Below, piece by piece: positions 13,801 to 28,800 of a stretch of DNA of 64,000 bases. Under the pieces are notes generated by a model that did no database searches, was not told the DNA's origin, and was given only the letters and a program-made list of their open reading frames with translations. The stretch's first letter is position 1, and each line of letters opens with the position of its first letter. The position numbers were made by a program, and so were the translations under genes. Source of the stretch: Gordionus sp. m RMFG-2023 (lineage: Eukaryota; Nematomorpha; Gordioida; Chordodea; Parachordodidae); contig NC_088775.1 in the NCBI RefSeq assembly GCF_954871325.1, forward strand, positions 68,859,561 through 68,923,560, in the 5' to 3' direction.

Positions 13801-16800
13801 TGAGGATCAATTACTGAAATTCATGCCAAAGTGTAGAGCGTTAATTGATCCTCCAGAATCTTTAAACCGCATACCAACGGAATAAACCGTTCGTGAGTTA
13901 TAAGCAAAATAGAAAGGTTTTGGCAACTTGCCAAAATTAAAAATTTGAGCAATCATTTTTTTAATACTACATAATTGCCAAGTTTCAAAACATGATCCTT
14001 TTTATTTTCGGTTTTGGCAAAATGCCAATACTTTTTTGTTTTGCTTATAAATCACGAATGGTTCTTTCCGTTGATATGCGAACGCTCTACACTTTGGCAT
14101 AAATTTCGGTAATTGATCCTCACTTTAAAAAAAAAATTCCGCCAACTTCACGTTTTTAAAACCGTTATAACTCGGTCACGGTTGGTGATACGGATACGCG
14201 GTTTGGTGGTTGTTAATGTACGTATTGAATACTACATAATTGCCAAGTTTTAAAACATGATCTTTTTAATTTTCGGTTTTGGCAAAGGGCCAATACTTTT
14301 TTGTTTTGCTTATAAATCACGAACGGTTCATTTCGTTGATATGCGGTTTAAAGATTCTGGAGGATCAATTAACGCACCACACTTTTGCCTAATTTTTAGT
14401 AATTGATCCTCACTTTTTAAAAAAATTCCTAAACTTCACGCTATAAAAACAGGTCATAACTCAGTTATGGTTAGTGATATCGATATTCGGTTTGGAAATT
14501 ATTAACGCACAAATTAAAGCCTAAATAATTGCCAAGTTTCAGATCGTGATCTTTTATATTTTCGGTTTTGGCAAAGTGCCAACACTTTCTTATTTTGCTC
14601 ATAACTCAGTAACGATTCATTCCGCTGGTTTCTGGATAGAAGATCAATTAGGATCAATTAACGGGCTATACAATGATATAAGTTTCGGTAATTGATCCCC
14701 AAATCGTTCCTACAGCTTAAATATTTCCGCCAACTTAACGTTTTTAAAACGGTTATAACTCGGTATTGGTTAGTTATATCGATATCCGGTTTGGTGATTG
14801 TTAATGTACGTATTGAATACTACATAATTGTCAAGTTTCAAAACATGATCTTTTTTATTTTCGGTTTTGGCAAAGTGCCAATACTTTTTGTTTTGCTTAT
14901 AAATCACGAACGGTTCATTCCGTTGATATGCGGTTTAAAGATTCTGGAGGATCAATTAACGCACCACACTTTGGCATAATTTTTAGTAATTGATCCTCAC
15001 TTTTTAAAAAAATTCCTACAACTTCACGCTATAAAAACAAGTCATAACTCAGTTGCGGTTAGTGATATCGATATCCAGTTTGGAAATTATTAACGCACAA
15101 ATTAAAGCCTAAATAATTGCCAAGTTTCAGATCGTGATCTTTTATATTTTCGGTTTTGGCAAAGTGCCAACACTTTCTTATTTTGCTCATAACTCAGTAA
15201 CGGTTCATTCCGCTGCTTTCCGGATAGAAGATCAATTAGGATCAATTAACGGGCTATATAATGATATAAATTTCGGTAATTGATCCTCAAATCATTCCTA
15301 CAGCTGCAAATCTTCGCACTCTCATTATTTTGCTTATAACTCAATAACCTTTGATTCCGCTGATGTCTGGTTTGAAGATCAATTAAGACTCTAAATAATG
15401 GCATAGGTTTTGGTAATTGATCCTTACATCGTTCCTACAACTTCACGGACCTTATGTTTGGCGCATTCTGGATTATATTTTTTTATATAACTCTATAATA
15501 GTAATGAATCATATTATCAAAGGGATATATTTTTGAAAATTTTGATTTTGGTGTTTAGGAATAATTCTAACAATAATATTCGATTTTTTACATGCAAATG
15601 AGAATTCGATGTTAGATTAGTAAGAAGATAAATTCAGATAAAAAGAGTAAAAGGTTAGGATAGATGAAGGTAGAATAAAGTATAGGAGTGGTTTGTGAAT
15701 TCGGATGGGAGAGGGGGGGGGGTATAATGGCCACGGGGATAAGGTAAAATAAATTTCTATAAGGGATTAAATATTAGATAAAGAGGGGAGAGTTTTGAGT
15801 GAATGCAGGTGAGGAGGGAAGAAAGTATGCTGGGTTTTTTGGAGAGGGAGATGGAAGTAGTGGCCGTCAGATAAAATTTAATATATAGAAGCAAATGAAG
15901 TTCAGGTAAAAGTAGAGAGTATGAGATTTGAATGGGTAAAAATGAAGAACTAGGTCTGACTGACTAGGGTTGGAGACAAAAATAGAAAGTTTTGAATTTA
16001 AAAGGATTAAACAGTTATTTTTTTTAATATTTCAAAACCAAAAAATCATTCATAAAATAAAAACCAAACTTGTATTTGTTTTATCCCTGTCGGAATATTG
16101 AAATTTTACCATTATAAACATTCATTAATATTATAAAAAGTTGGGAAAAGAGCCTTGTTTTTATCTCCTTTCTTTTCTCACTAAGAATTTATATACCCTT
16201 ATCTTAGGTACTATAACTGACAAAACTCTCAAACGCTACCTTTTTCCAATTAATGTAGCTTGAATTTCTTTTATAAATTTGAAGAAACGATTTTTAAAAT
16301 ATAAATATTTTTGATTAACATCTCATAAAAATAATATTTTATGATTGGTTAAGCAAATAAAACCCTATAATAAAAACAATAGGTCAAAAGGAGAGAGAAC
16401 TTTATTTGGCTACAGAAAAAACATTTAAAATTAATATTTCGGGGTTTTTGAGCTTAAAGAGAAGGAAAGAACCACTAGTGTTGTTAAACGGCTCAATTTG
16501 AGCCGATTTATAAAAACGGCTAACTCAATATTTTATCCAGAAAAATATTATGCAGGCCTAAAGATTTTGCTCATTGATAGCACATGGGATTGAACATCTA
16601 TTAGCGAAATCTCGATGCTTAGGCAATATCTTCTTAGCTATATTGTTGAGTTAGCCGTTTTTAAAAATCGGCTCAATCAAGCCGTTTAACAACAATAGAA
16701 ACCACTAAGAATAATATTTCGACCCCAACTCAATTCGACCAAAAGTGGAGATAGAACCCTATTATAATTAAACAGCGAAATGTAGAATATTTTTTACCTC

Positions 16801-19800
16801 CGTGTGAAAATATGCGTTTATAAGGCTCAATTATTTCGGAATCCAGCCTATAATTTATATGATCATATAAATCTTCTTCCAGTGTTAATTCCTTCATTAA
16901 AGGATCTTGTCGGAGAATTTCAATTGAATTGGCTTGATAGGATTCATTAATAAGGTTGGTTAAAGGTTTCGATTGGGTAGAATTTAACTCGTCAGGTTTA
17001 TTATCTAAAAGCCTTGAGTTTGTTTCAAAATTGGAATCATCTGTTTTAGTGTAATCCTGATTATCCGACGAGTTTAATTCACTATCATCATCACTCTTAA
17101 TATCTGATTTGGAGAAATTATTATTAAACGAATTTATTTGCTGTAACATAACGTTTTGAAATATAACTTTATCATTTTTAAAATGTTCAATAATAATTTC
17201 ACTAGTTTTATCTATAATTGGACTATTTGGAGTTATGGTTATGGTAGGACAGGCTAAGAATGATAAACTTTCACTAAATGCTCTCTTAATCGGAATTTTT
17301 GGAATTTGTTTTGGGATATCATTATAAATAATCCAATCATTTACCTGATATTTTGGATTGCTATAATTATCGAGAGATTTGTAACTAGCTATGGTATTAT
17401 CTTTTTTGTAATTTTTAGCTGGCGGTGACGTTTTACTTACATCAAATTTTTCGGAAGAAAATTGGTTTAAATTTTTTATAATCGATTTAGCTGTATTTTC
17501 CGCCAATTTATTGTAACAGTTGAAATTAATTTTAATCTCACTGCTTACATTATTGATGTGAGTAATTTTATCGTAGGATGAAGCAGGAAAACTAGCATAA
17601 TAATCTAATGATGATGAAAATTTAGGATTCATCAAAATAGAAGATTTCAATTTCACCTTTTCAGTCAATAGTTCATCCTTGAAAGGTTTTATTTTATCTC
17701 CGTTCAAATGTTTATCCATTGTTTCAGCGTAAACTTCTCCGTTCATTTCATCGAAATGATCGTAAAACAGATTTTGAGTGGGTGTTTCATAAGGATAACT
17801 TTTTTCGCCAATATCATTCTGCAGTGAATCTTTAATATCATTGAATTTATTTAACGAGCTTAGGAAACTCATTTGGTTTCTTAATATGGTTTCTTTTAAA
17901 TTATCCTTTTCACTAATAGATGGCGGATAAGTTTGCGAATCATTATAGGGATTGTATTTATTAACTCTTTCTTGATTTAATAAGGTATTAATTTCAGGTG
18001 CTATGGCTAAGTCCTTTTTAGAATTATCAAAAAATATATCTATAGAGTCAGATAGCTTTAATTTCAACAAGTGTTCATTTTTAGAAGGAGCTTTTGGTGT
18101 ACCAATATGCTCATCCTCTATTTCGTTATATACTTCCCCGTTTAAATTGTCTAAATTATCATAAAAAATATCCAAATTTTCTTTATTTGTGTCTGAAAAC
18201 ATATATCGATCTATGTCATTTTGAAATACATGGCCTATTTTCATTGGAAATTTAATCACACCATTTGACAAATTTTTAAAATCGTAATTATTGATCTCAT
18301 TTAAAAAGGGATTGTTTGAATCAATGCTGTTTACTACATATGCTTCACCTGGTATTTTATCATCCATTAAGCGAGAAAAACTTAAATGATCACTACAGAG
18401 TATAGATTTAGGCTTAAATAAATCATTTTTTTGATAATTCCCATTCAATTTTGATAAGCTTTTTAAAACAGAAGGGGATTTAGGACACAAATTTACATCT
18501 AAGTATGGGTTTATTAAATCGGAATTTCCCTCTTCTTCACTTAAGTTTATAGCATTTTTTAGAGCGTTATTTCCTAGTTTTTTTGCTAAAACGTCTAAAG
18601 AAGATATATATTCGTCAGGCAATTTGGAATTGTCTTCAAATATTAGTTGATGGGAATTCTTTCCATTTATTGATTTTATCAATATATTGGCTATATATGT
18701 TTTGAGACATTTATCATTAGTATCGGTATAAATATAGTCGTTTTTACTCTCCGATATTAATTTTATATTTTGACTTAATTTTTCATCCGATACTGATATC
18801 TGTGGCAAAGAATAATTCGCAAAATTTTGAAAAGCATCTTCGCGCGAATTTAAGTCTTCATTTAACAATTGAATTTGATCGATGAGATTTTCAATTTCAT
18901 CGTCGAGTTTTATTGGTTTATTATAGTTAGTTACATAATCAAAATGATTCTTATCATTATCACATTTCGATATATTATAGTTAAAAGTTTTTGGATTATT
19001 ATTACCAAAATCTTCTTCGTATGAATTTATTAGGTTATCATTTTGAAAATTCGTTACATCAGGGCTTCTTTTCATTAGTGGTACCCCTACATTTTCCAAA
19101 TTATCAAAATTTTCGGGAAGCACTCCTACAATTTGTATTTAATAATAAATATTAATAATTTAATATTTAAAAAAAAACTTAATGAGTATTTCGATTCGTC
19201 ATTACGTGGTACTCCTTTAAAATAATTTAGATTTAAATAAAATATATTATAAATAATTTACCAGTATATTTAGCGTTTAGTTGTGTACTATCAAAAGGTC
19301 TAGAATCATCCAAATTAAAATAATCTCCAATTTTAAATACTGTATCTGCATCATATACTCCATTTTTATTTTGTTCAAGTTCTTCATTATCCTCCTCAAT
19401 TGAATTACCATCAAATGTGGGAATGGGAATCATATTTTTCTCGAAAGAAGATTCATCTTCATCAATCTTATCAAAATTTAGGAATTGTGATTTATTAAAT
19501 TATCGATAAGTTTCATTTTTTTTCACTTAAAAGTGTTTACATTTAAAAAACAAAATGGTTATGGAAATAAAATTTTGGCGGTTTTATTACCCTAATTTAA
19601 ATATATTGCCATGTGGAATGATGTGCATTTAGTTTAGATTAATTTTTTTTTAACTAAAGTCCACTAAAATAGATTTTTCTAAGAATCTTTTTAATAGCAA
19701 TATAACATAGACCTCTATATATACAAACAATTGGAAAGTTTATATATCCAATTTTAGTTGTTGGTTTAAATAGATTAAGGTAATGTGCTTATAATTAATA

Positions 19801-22800
19801 CTCTTTTAGTAAGAAGAATAGTTTTTAATTTATATCATTTTTGAATGTGTTGCTGGGGATTATAATATTAAATATTCATTTTTATGGAATATTATTAATT
19901 TATATTTATATAAAATCATGCATATTTAATTAACTCATCTGAGAGTATATTAAACTACTAGCGAGCTTATTTATTTAATCAACTTAAAAAGTAATGAACA
20001 AAAATTCTTTTATTCGTTAAAGTATAAACAGTTAAATTGATAAATATACATAACGACAATAATTTTCACAATCACAACGACGATTAACATCTAATATTCA
20101 TTAAAAAATATCATTATAAAGAAATTATAAATCTTAGTTTCATGCAATATTTATTAAAATATATTCTAAATTGAATATTGCTACAAATAAATTATACCAT
20201 TATTTTTATTTACTTTTTAAATAAAATGGCTTAAACATTGACACAAAATTTGAGAGCATGCTGTACTATGCCAGGGGTCTTAAGAATCCAATCTTTGTGA
20301 TCGGAGATCACAATTTATTTTTTTTAAACTTTGATGTTTCTGAAAGAAAAATTTTTCCCTATTTCCATAAACTTAAAAAATATTTCTAAGCAAGATGTTG
20401 TTTTAAATTAGCTTACCAAATATTTTTGTAACATAGGAATGATATGTTTCCTAGTAGCTTTTACGTTGAGTTGATTGAAGAGAAATAATGAACTACCTAT
20501 ATTGCCATCGTCAAACTTGGTAAAGGCAGTAGATATGGGGACTAAACCTAATTCGTTATTATTAAATTCAGTAAGATAATAAGGCAACGTGGATAGAAGA
20601 TCTAGATGAATATCTTGTGCGGCACAATATATAGCCATGTCCCTGGCTATTTTTCCTAGGTCACCATTCGTATTTTCACCATTCACTTTTTCGAGATTTA
20701 TACCCAATATAAGGCTTGCGTTGTAACAATTTGCTTTACAAAACGAATTCAAGCTATTTAACATTGAAGACCCCCTAGTTGTTAGAACAACCTTTGAATA
20801 AAATATTTTTTTTATAAATAATATGTGTATTGTATTTATTTTATATAATTAAGCACAATTTATGTTTTTAAGAATTATTAATTAAATAAAATAGATATTA
20901 AAGTAAGAAAAACTTTTAACAAATAACAAATTATTCAAAATATAATCGTAAATAAACTTGAGCTAAAACTGGAAAGGAAGAAACAGCTATCTTAACAGCA
21001 CCGTTAGAGTTGGCGACAATTTTTACATCTTTTAACAATAGTTCGATGTCACTAAAACCTAAATAAGAAATTAGAAGCGTGCATATTTTTACCAATGGAG
21101 AAAAAATCAAAGCAAAATTATATACAACATTTAACTTAAATATACCAAGTTCATAATAAAATAAAAACCAAACTTCTCTATAAATCTATTCCGAGCCATA
21201 TAAATCTTCTATAAAATAATTCTAAAAGGTAACCTACTTAAAAGAAAGCATCTCTAAGGATTGAGTCAATGACTGTTTTGTAGCATTCAAATAAAAGAAG
21301 ACCATATTAGTATTTCAAATTATGATGATATTAATTTTATAGCAAAAAAATGAAACAATTCATCAAAAAATATGTTACAAGATATATCGCATTTGGCTTT
21401 GGTTAAATTTTCGTACAATTTGTCTCGGTCTCCAGCGAGGCCTGGCAAATGGCTTTGCAACCTTTCAATCACCTCCATATCTTTCATAGTAGTCCTCCCG
21501 GCATCCGAGCTCAAACATATGGTGTCAAGTATTATTGTGGCTAATCAAGTTTTTATTCAATAATAATTTTTTAATATGAGCAGGCCTATCAAAAAAAGCC
21601 TTTTTTAGCACGATGATAAAAGTGAATATTCTGTGCTTGAAAGTTATAGATAATCATATCATAATCTTATATATATATATATATTATATTACCTAATATT
21701 TATTAGGATTTGTGTTCATAATAATAACTTCATGCAGGGTTGGGAAATATAAATACTTTTTGGTATTTATATTTAGTAACTATTTCAATATTTTAAATAA
21801 TATTAAATATTTGTTTTAAATAATAAAAAATAAAAAGTACTTTGTATTTATTACGAATTCGCGATTTTCAGAAGAATACAAATACATTTTTTATTTTTAA
21901 AATGAATATTACCTAGACCTGTGCGCCAAAGAAACTATCGGCGACCGGCGCGAACTTCAAAAATCTAATTGGAGGCCGGCGGCGCGCCGATTTTTAGCCG
22001 CCGTCAACCAATGCGGCGTAAATCAGCGCAGTTAAAATTTTATAATATATATTTCTTTTATTACTAATAAATTTTTTTGAAAAAAATAAAATAAAATATA
22101 CACTGACCTATTTCGGCATATTTTTTAATCTTTATCAAAAGAAAATTCATTATAAATATAAAATCAATTTCGTAATTTTATAATAATCATGTATAAAAAT
22201 ACTTTTATTTAAATTTTCGGGACATAATGATGTTTTCCTTGAATTCAAAATCCACCCCGTGGTAGAAAAAAACTATTTCACTGGGCAGGCGTGTAACCAA
22301 TGGGGGGGGGATTCCCCCCCCATTGCAAATTTGACTGTTTTCATAAATATCATTTTAAGCTAATAAAATTTTTACCCCCCCCCCCACCCCCCCTCTCCCA
22401 CTTCCAAATCAAAATTTTACAAATATTTGAATATCAATTTTCCAACATATTATTCAAAAATATTAATAAAATGGAATAATTTTAGTCAAAGAGATTGAAA
22501 TCAAACGGTAATTTATTTTATTATTATATATAATTATTTTATTAAATTCAAAATTATTAGTGAGTAAGAATTAATAAGTATTTTTAATAATATTTTAATT
22601 ATTAATAAATATCTATAAAATATTTTTCATTTTTATTTCCATTTTGTAGAACAAAAGAAATAGAAATACAAAAGTTAAATAAAACTGAGCATGAAAAAAA
22701 GTAATGTGTCGTCAGAAGCGATATCATTATTGAATTCAATTGATCAATCATAGTTTATTGCTGCTAGTTGCATCAATAAATTATTTTCCTATAGCTCACT

Positions 22801-25800
22801 ACTTTGTAGAAATTTACAAAAATCAAATTTAGATTTGATTCAGGTTATTGATGTGGCGGAAAATATATATGAACAGGTAGATACAATATGAATGAATGTA
22901 GATGTCATAATATTTATCTAGACGTTGAATCGAAGGCTAAATTTTATGATATAACACTAATTAAACCTCGTTTAGCACCTAGGCAATTACTGAGATGTAA
23001 AATAAATATTGGCTCAACTGAAGAATATTATAAAATATCCATTTTCAACCCATTCTTAGATACTTTTTATCGCAAATAAAAGTGCGGTTTTTAGATAAAA
23101 AACAAGTCTTTAGCAATCTTCAAGTTTTATTACCCAAAGATCCTTCTTCGTTTTCTAATGCCACTATTAGTAAAATTAAATATTTAGCAAAATTTTATTC
23201 CTATGATATTGATACTGAAATAAAAAATAAATTTAATCAGTGATTGAAATATAAATATTTACTACGTTTAGCTATTTTACCTGAGCATGCTATTTGTTAA
23301 ATTTATTATTTGTTGAATTGCTAAGTCGCCGAATTTCTAAGTCAAGATTTTACGTAATCTTAAATAATATATTTCCTTAATGCTGAAATGGATTTTCTTT
23401 TTTTCAATTTTATTATTTTTCATACAACTTTTTTATTTCATTTTTCGAAGAAAAAAAAACAAAATCTTTTTCAAAAAATAAAAATTCCAAGAATTGGTCA
23501 AAAAAAATTAGTCACAATTCAAAAAAATCGATAAAAGAAAATAAAAAATAATTACAATCCAAAAAATCGATAAAAGAAATAAAAATAATAATATCTACTT
23601 AAGATTTCATAACATCTCCCTTTTTTAAAAAGATTTTCTAATTTGATCCTTATGTCTCTTCCATTGGCCCTTAGCGGTATCCACAGTAATGAACTTCCCC
23701 GATCGGCCCACTATAGTCCCCTTGATCCACTTTACTTTGTCACTATAAGTTTTCGTCCATACTGATTGTCCTATCTTGAAAAATGTACCTCTTTGATCTG
23801 CGTGCGTATCGTCTCCGAGCATTCCGTCCAAACATTATCTGTGCAGGGGTTTGTCCTGTAGTCGTGTGCTGGGTGTTTCTATAAGCTAATAAGAATTCGT
23901 TTAAATTATCGTATTTGTGATTGGTTGCATTTTTCTCCGTGGCAGTTTTAACTGTTCTTACCATCCGTTCCGCCTATCCGTTGGAGCTCGGGTGGTAAGG
24001 AGGGGTCAGTATGTGCTTTATTCTATGTCTCTTGCAATATTCTTTGAATGAATAACTAGTAAATTGCGATCCGTTATCTTATACTAACGATTCCGGATAT
24101 CACCATCTAGAAAATATTTCACCTAATACCCCCATGGTTCTCTCTGATGTGGTGGCCGTCATTCCTTTTACCTCAACACATTTGGTAAAAGCGTCTACCA
24201 ATATTAGCCACATGGTGTTTTTGAACGGTCCTGCGAAATCTATATGAACTCTTTGCCACGGTCTTGTCGGTTTCTCCCAATGGTGATCTTATACTTTTGG
24301 AGGATTGTTTGCCCATGTATTACACGATTCGCATTGATGGCATAGTTCTTCTATTTCACGGTCGATTCCGGGCCACCATACATTTGCCTAGCTAAGCTTT
24401 TCATTCTGACGATTCTTTGATGACCACTATGTAATTCGTTTAGTATTTTTTTCCGCAATTATGTTGGAATTATTATTCTTTCCCCTTTATATAAACATCC
24501 ATCTTTTTCCCATAAATTGTTTTTGCAAATTTCATATTATTTGTCATCTTTTACCTTGAATTGAGTTTTTATACTTTCCTTTACCTTTTTTAACGTATCG
24601 TCGTTATCTAGTTTTTTCCGAATTTCATCTGCTGATATCGGATACTCGTTTATAAAATATACTTCTTCAATGATCTTTGGTATTATCTTCCATTGGGCAT
24701 CTTGAGAGTCCGTCTGCCACATTGTTTTCCTTACCAGCCTTGTATTTTATCTCGCAATTGTACTCTCCTAGCATTAGAGACCATATGAACAATCGTGGTG
24801 ACGTTATATTTGCCGAACTTTTGTTACCGAATATATAAACAAGTGGTTTATGGTCGGTCCATATTGTAAAAGTTTGACTTACTAAATATTCATAAAATTT
24901 CTTATCTCCGAATACGAGCCCTAATGCTTCCCTTTCAATAGTTGAGTAGTTTTTTCTGCCATTGATAGTGTCCGTGAAGCAAAACATATGGGATTCTCAG
25001 ATCCATCTTTTTCGGTATGAGATAGTACGGCTCCTACACCTTTCATAGATGCGTCCGTAGTGAGTTGGATCTCTTTATCTGGATCAAAATGAACGATTAT
25101 TGGAGGATTGCTCAAGCATTTTTTTAATATCTCAATACTTGATCTGCATTCTTCCGTCCATAGGAAAGTGTTACCTCTCTTTAATAAATCATAGAGGGGT
25201 GCCACAATCGTTGAAAAATTTTTTATGAATCGATGGTAATAATTCATGAGGCCTAATAACGACTGCGATTCATTAATTGACTCCGGAGTTGGAGCATACT
25301 TTATGGCTTCTAGCTTCTCCTCTGAGGGCATAAGACCTCTACTGGATATAACGTGACCTAGATATTTTATTTTTTCTTTAAGAAATTTACTCTTTTCGTA
25401 ATTTGCTTTAAGACCGAATTCCGCCATTCGTTGGAATACTTTTTCTAGATTATTTTGATGTTCTTCATCCGAAGAACCTGTGATTATTAGATCGTCAAAT
25501 TAGTATGCTACTCCTGTCATTTTCCCGAAAATTAGATCCATAGTCTTTTGGAATATTGCTGACGCCGAAGTTATTCCGAATGGCATTCTTTTGAATTGAA
25601 ACAGACCTTTTTGAGTGTTAATAGCTAAATGCTTTCTCGAATCAGAATCTATTACTACTTGGTGGTATGCATTTGAAAAGTCAATGGTTGAAAACTTTTC
25701 CCCTTTTCTTAATTTATTAAATATTTCCTGTATTCTAGGGATAGGGTATATATCCGCTATCATCCATGGATTTATTATAGTTATTTTGTAGTCTACGCAA

Positions 25801-28800
25801 AGCCTTATACTCCCGTTGGACTTAATTATGGGCACCAGAGGACTGGCCCATTCCGAATACTTTATAGGTTCTATTACTTCGTTTTCGATCCATTTTTTAG
25901 TTCCTCATCAATCTTTTCTTCTAAAGCATATGCAATTTTTCTAGGGGCGCAAAATTTGGTGTCGCATTGTCTTTTATATTCAGATGGACTTCCATATTGT
26001 TCAATTTTCCTAACTTTTTATCGAATATTGTTATGTATTTTTCCGTTACCGCTTTCAATTCTTGTCCCATGTAATATATATTATTATTATTATCGTATGC
26101 ATCTTCGGTCCCTCCTAATATTGATTCTTTCCATATCAATTCTCTATATTCCTTCAGCCAGTTAATGTCTACCAATGATGGTCCATCAGATTTCACTATA
26201 ACCAAAGGTAGATTTTTTATGATATCTTTTATTTGAACTTTCACTTCCACGCTACCTATAATGGCTATTTCGTTACCTTCGTCTTAATTTTGTGCCCGAA
26301 TCATGAATCATTTTATCGGAGTTGATTGTATTCCAAGTCTTTTAAGAAATAATTGATACTGATGCTCCTGTATCTAGGATCATGTTTATTTCCTTACCCT
26401 CTATACTTAGATTGATTTTGAATTTTTCTTTACAAGATTTGATATCCATCGAGTATATATACGATATATCTTCCTCGTGGCCTTTTTGATCGCAAGATTT
26501 GATCAGATGTTTGTCACTACCGCATTTGAAGCAAGTTTTTTTGTCTGGAAATATTGATTGTCGTTGTATTTATAGTTATTATTGTTAGCGCTGTACTTTC
26601 CCCTTATCTTATCAGAATATTGATATTTGTTTTTATGATAATATTCATTGTTATCGTACCAATAATATTGATAGTATTTGTTATCATTATTACTATATTT
26701 GTTAACATTATTATTATATTTGTTATCATTATTTTTATAATTGTACTGCGGGTTATCATTATTATGCCTTCCATATTTCGAGTTGTAATTATATCTAATG
26801 AATCTATTATCTAATCTTGTCTGGTAAGGATAATTGTCCCTATATCGTTCCTGGCTGCGCTTTTGATTGTCTTGTATATAATTTATTTTATTACTTTCTA
26901 TTTTATCTTCGCATCGATCCTTTCCATCTTGACAATAAAATATATCTTTCGCTTTTTCTTTTTCCTCTATCAAATCTATAGTTTGGAGGAGTTTTTCGAT
27001 TTCCTCTACTCCCATGTCCTCTTCTAATAATAACTTTGTTTTGATCTCTTTACTCTCCAATCCGTTGATTATCTGCATTTTTAGATTTTCTTCATATTTC
27101 TCTTTGAAGTTGCATTTCAATGCTAAAGCCTTTAACAAATTTAAAAATTCCAAATTAGTTTCTCCCTCTCTTTGGGTACGTTTAACAAATTGGAAACTTT
27201 CCAATGGTGCTATTTTTTTTTCGTTAGCTATCAAAGAATCTAACATATCGTTATATTTAATTTTATTAATAGATTTGGGAGCGAATTTTAAAATTACTTT
27301 ATTTAAGTCGTCGGTGGACAATGCAGATACGAGTGCTGCCCTTTTTTTCTCGTTGGCAGATATATCATTCAATATAAAATATGCCTCTAATTTAATACGA
27401 AATATTGAGAAAGAATCACTGTTATCCTTAATGGGAATCGATGGTGTCATCTTAGATACTTTTATATCGAATTTTAGTTATTTCCTCTGTTCGTCGCCCG
27501 TGTCGTCGCCAGTGTTAAATTTCTTATTTGTTAAATTGCTAAGTCGCCGAATTTCAAAGTCGAGATTTTACGTAATCTTATATTTCCTTAATGCTGAAAT
27601 GGATTTTCTTTTTTCAATTTTATTATTTTTCATATAACTTTTTCATCTTTCTAAGAAAAAAAACAAAATCTTTTTCCAAAAAAATATAATTTTTTATTTT
27701 TATTTTCTAAGAAAAAAAACAAAAAAAAAATCTTTTTCAAAAAATACAAATTCCAAGAATTGGTCAAAAAAAATTAGTCACAATTCAAAAAAATCGATAA
27801 AAGAAAATAAAAAATAATAACAATCCAAAAAATCGATAAAAGAAATAAAAATAATAATATCTCCTTAAGATTTCATAACACTATTTATGCGCTCAATCGG
27901 TGTAAAGAAACCTTAGCTCAATTTCCTAATATTTTGAAGTTGTTTTATATTCTTGCATGTTTGCCTATTACAACATGTACGAATGAAAGGACTTTTTCCA
28001 ACTTGAGAAGGTATAAAACATATTTACGAAGTACTACTTGCGAATCTCGGCTAAATGGGTTAGCTCTGTTAAAATCCTCAGAGATTTGGTTCCAAAGACA
28101 AATGAAATTCTCGATGAATTGGCAATATTCCCACGAAAATTAAAAATCACATTATAATTATAGTATTTAATAAAAATTTTTGTATAATATTGTATTTGAT
28201 AAGAAGTTATATCGACGGCGCACGGCCGGCGCAGAAATTTCTTTCTACCTTTTTATTCTAATAATTGGTCAACATAACTCTTGTAATTTTTTAATAATCA
28301 GGATTTTGATGAATTTTTATTTCCTACCATTTTAAAATCATAATTATAATTGACGTCATTATAGAATTCAATCAATCAAAAATCTAAAATTCTAAAAGTT
28401 ACCATAATTTTACATATTTTTAAAATGGATGCATCTACTTTAATAATTCTATAAATAATTTTAGTATCCTAACTCTGGATAATAAAAAATCCGTAGTCTG
28501 GAAATTTTTTGCAAAAGAATTAGAGAAATTATTACTGCTCTAAGATATAAAGCTGCAGAGGTTGAATTTGAATTCGAGGAATATCAAAGAAAATGCTTAA
28601 GTATAATAGCTTTAACATCAGACATGTTAGATCTTGACAGCATTGATCCATACCCGGATACCCATTTTCAAATTGGCAATTCCAATGATAATATTAACAA
28701 TAATTCCACACATATGAAAACCTTAAAATTAAATATCCCAACACGTTGGCATAGAATATTAATTATGCTAGAAAGCATATCTGGATTAAATAAAAATTTA

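Larger units (their letters stand above)
23295..27880 (-). mobile_element. Ty3/gypsy-type LTR retrotransposon fossil
   Basis: The element is 4586 bp in minus orientation, bounded by two similar LTRs (TGTTATG...TTTAACA) and an exact 5-bp target duplication CTATT (23290-23294 and 27881-27885). Order on the minus strand is LTR, primer-binding site, gag, zinc knuckle, protease, reverse transcriptase, RNase H, integrase, purine tract, LTR. That order, with integrase last, is the Ty3/gypsy arrangement; no envelope gene is seen. The coding region is broken in roughly half a dozen or more places. The LTRs differ by a few percent plus some small length changes, so the insertion is moderately old but younger than its hAT host. 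It inserted into the family-B transposase. Confidence 0.93.

Noticed and set aside
13170-14979. Two near-identical open frames (minus 13170-13520 and plus 14692-14979) that look like a conserved hydrophobic protein.
   Set aside because: They are mirror images in the two arms of the foldback palindrome, so the similarity is a DNA effect. The composition follows the repeat blocks.
15700-15725. Poly-G run as a promoter-associated quadruplex.
   Set aside because: It lies deep in an intron of a gene on the other strand with no transcription start signals nearby; similar runs occur at transposon ends across the window.
26554-27637. Plus-strand open frames with strongly hydrophobic translations, suggesting a membrane protein.
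   Set aside because: They lie exactly antisense to the gag region; Asn/Tyr and Lys-rich codons read backwards as Ile, Val and Phe.
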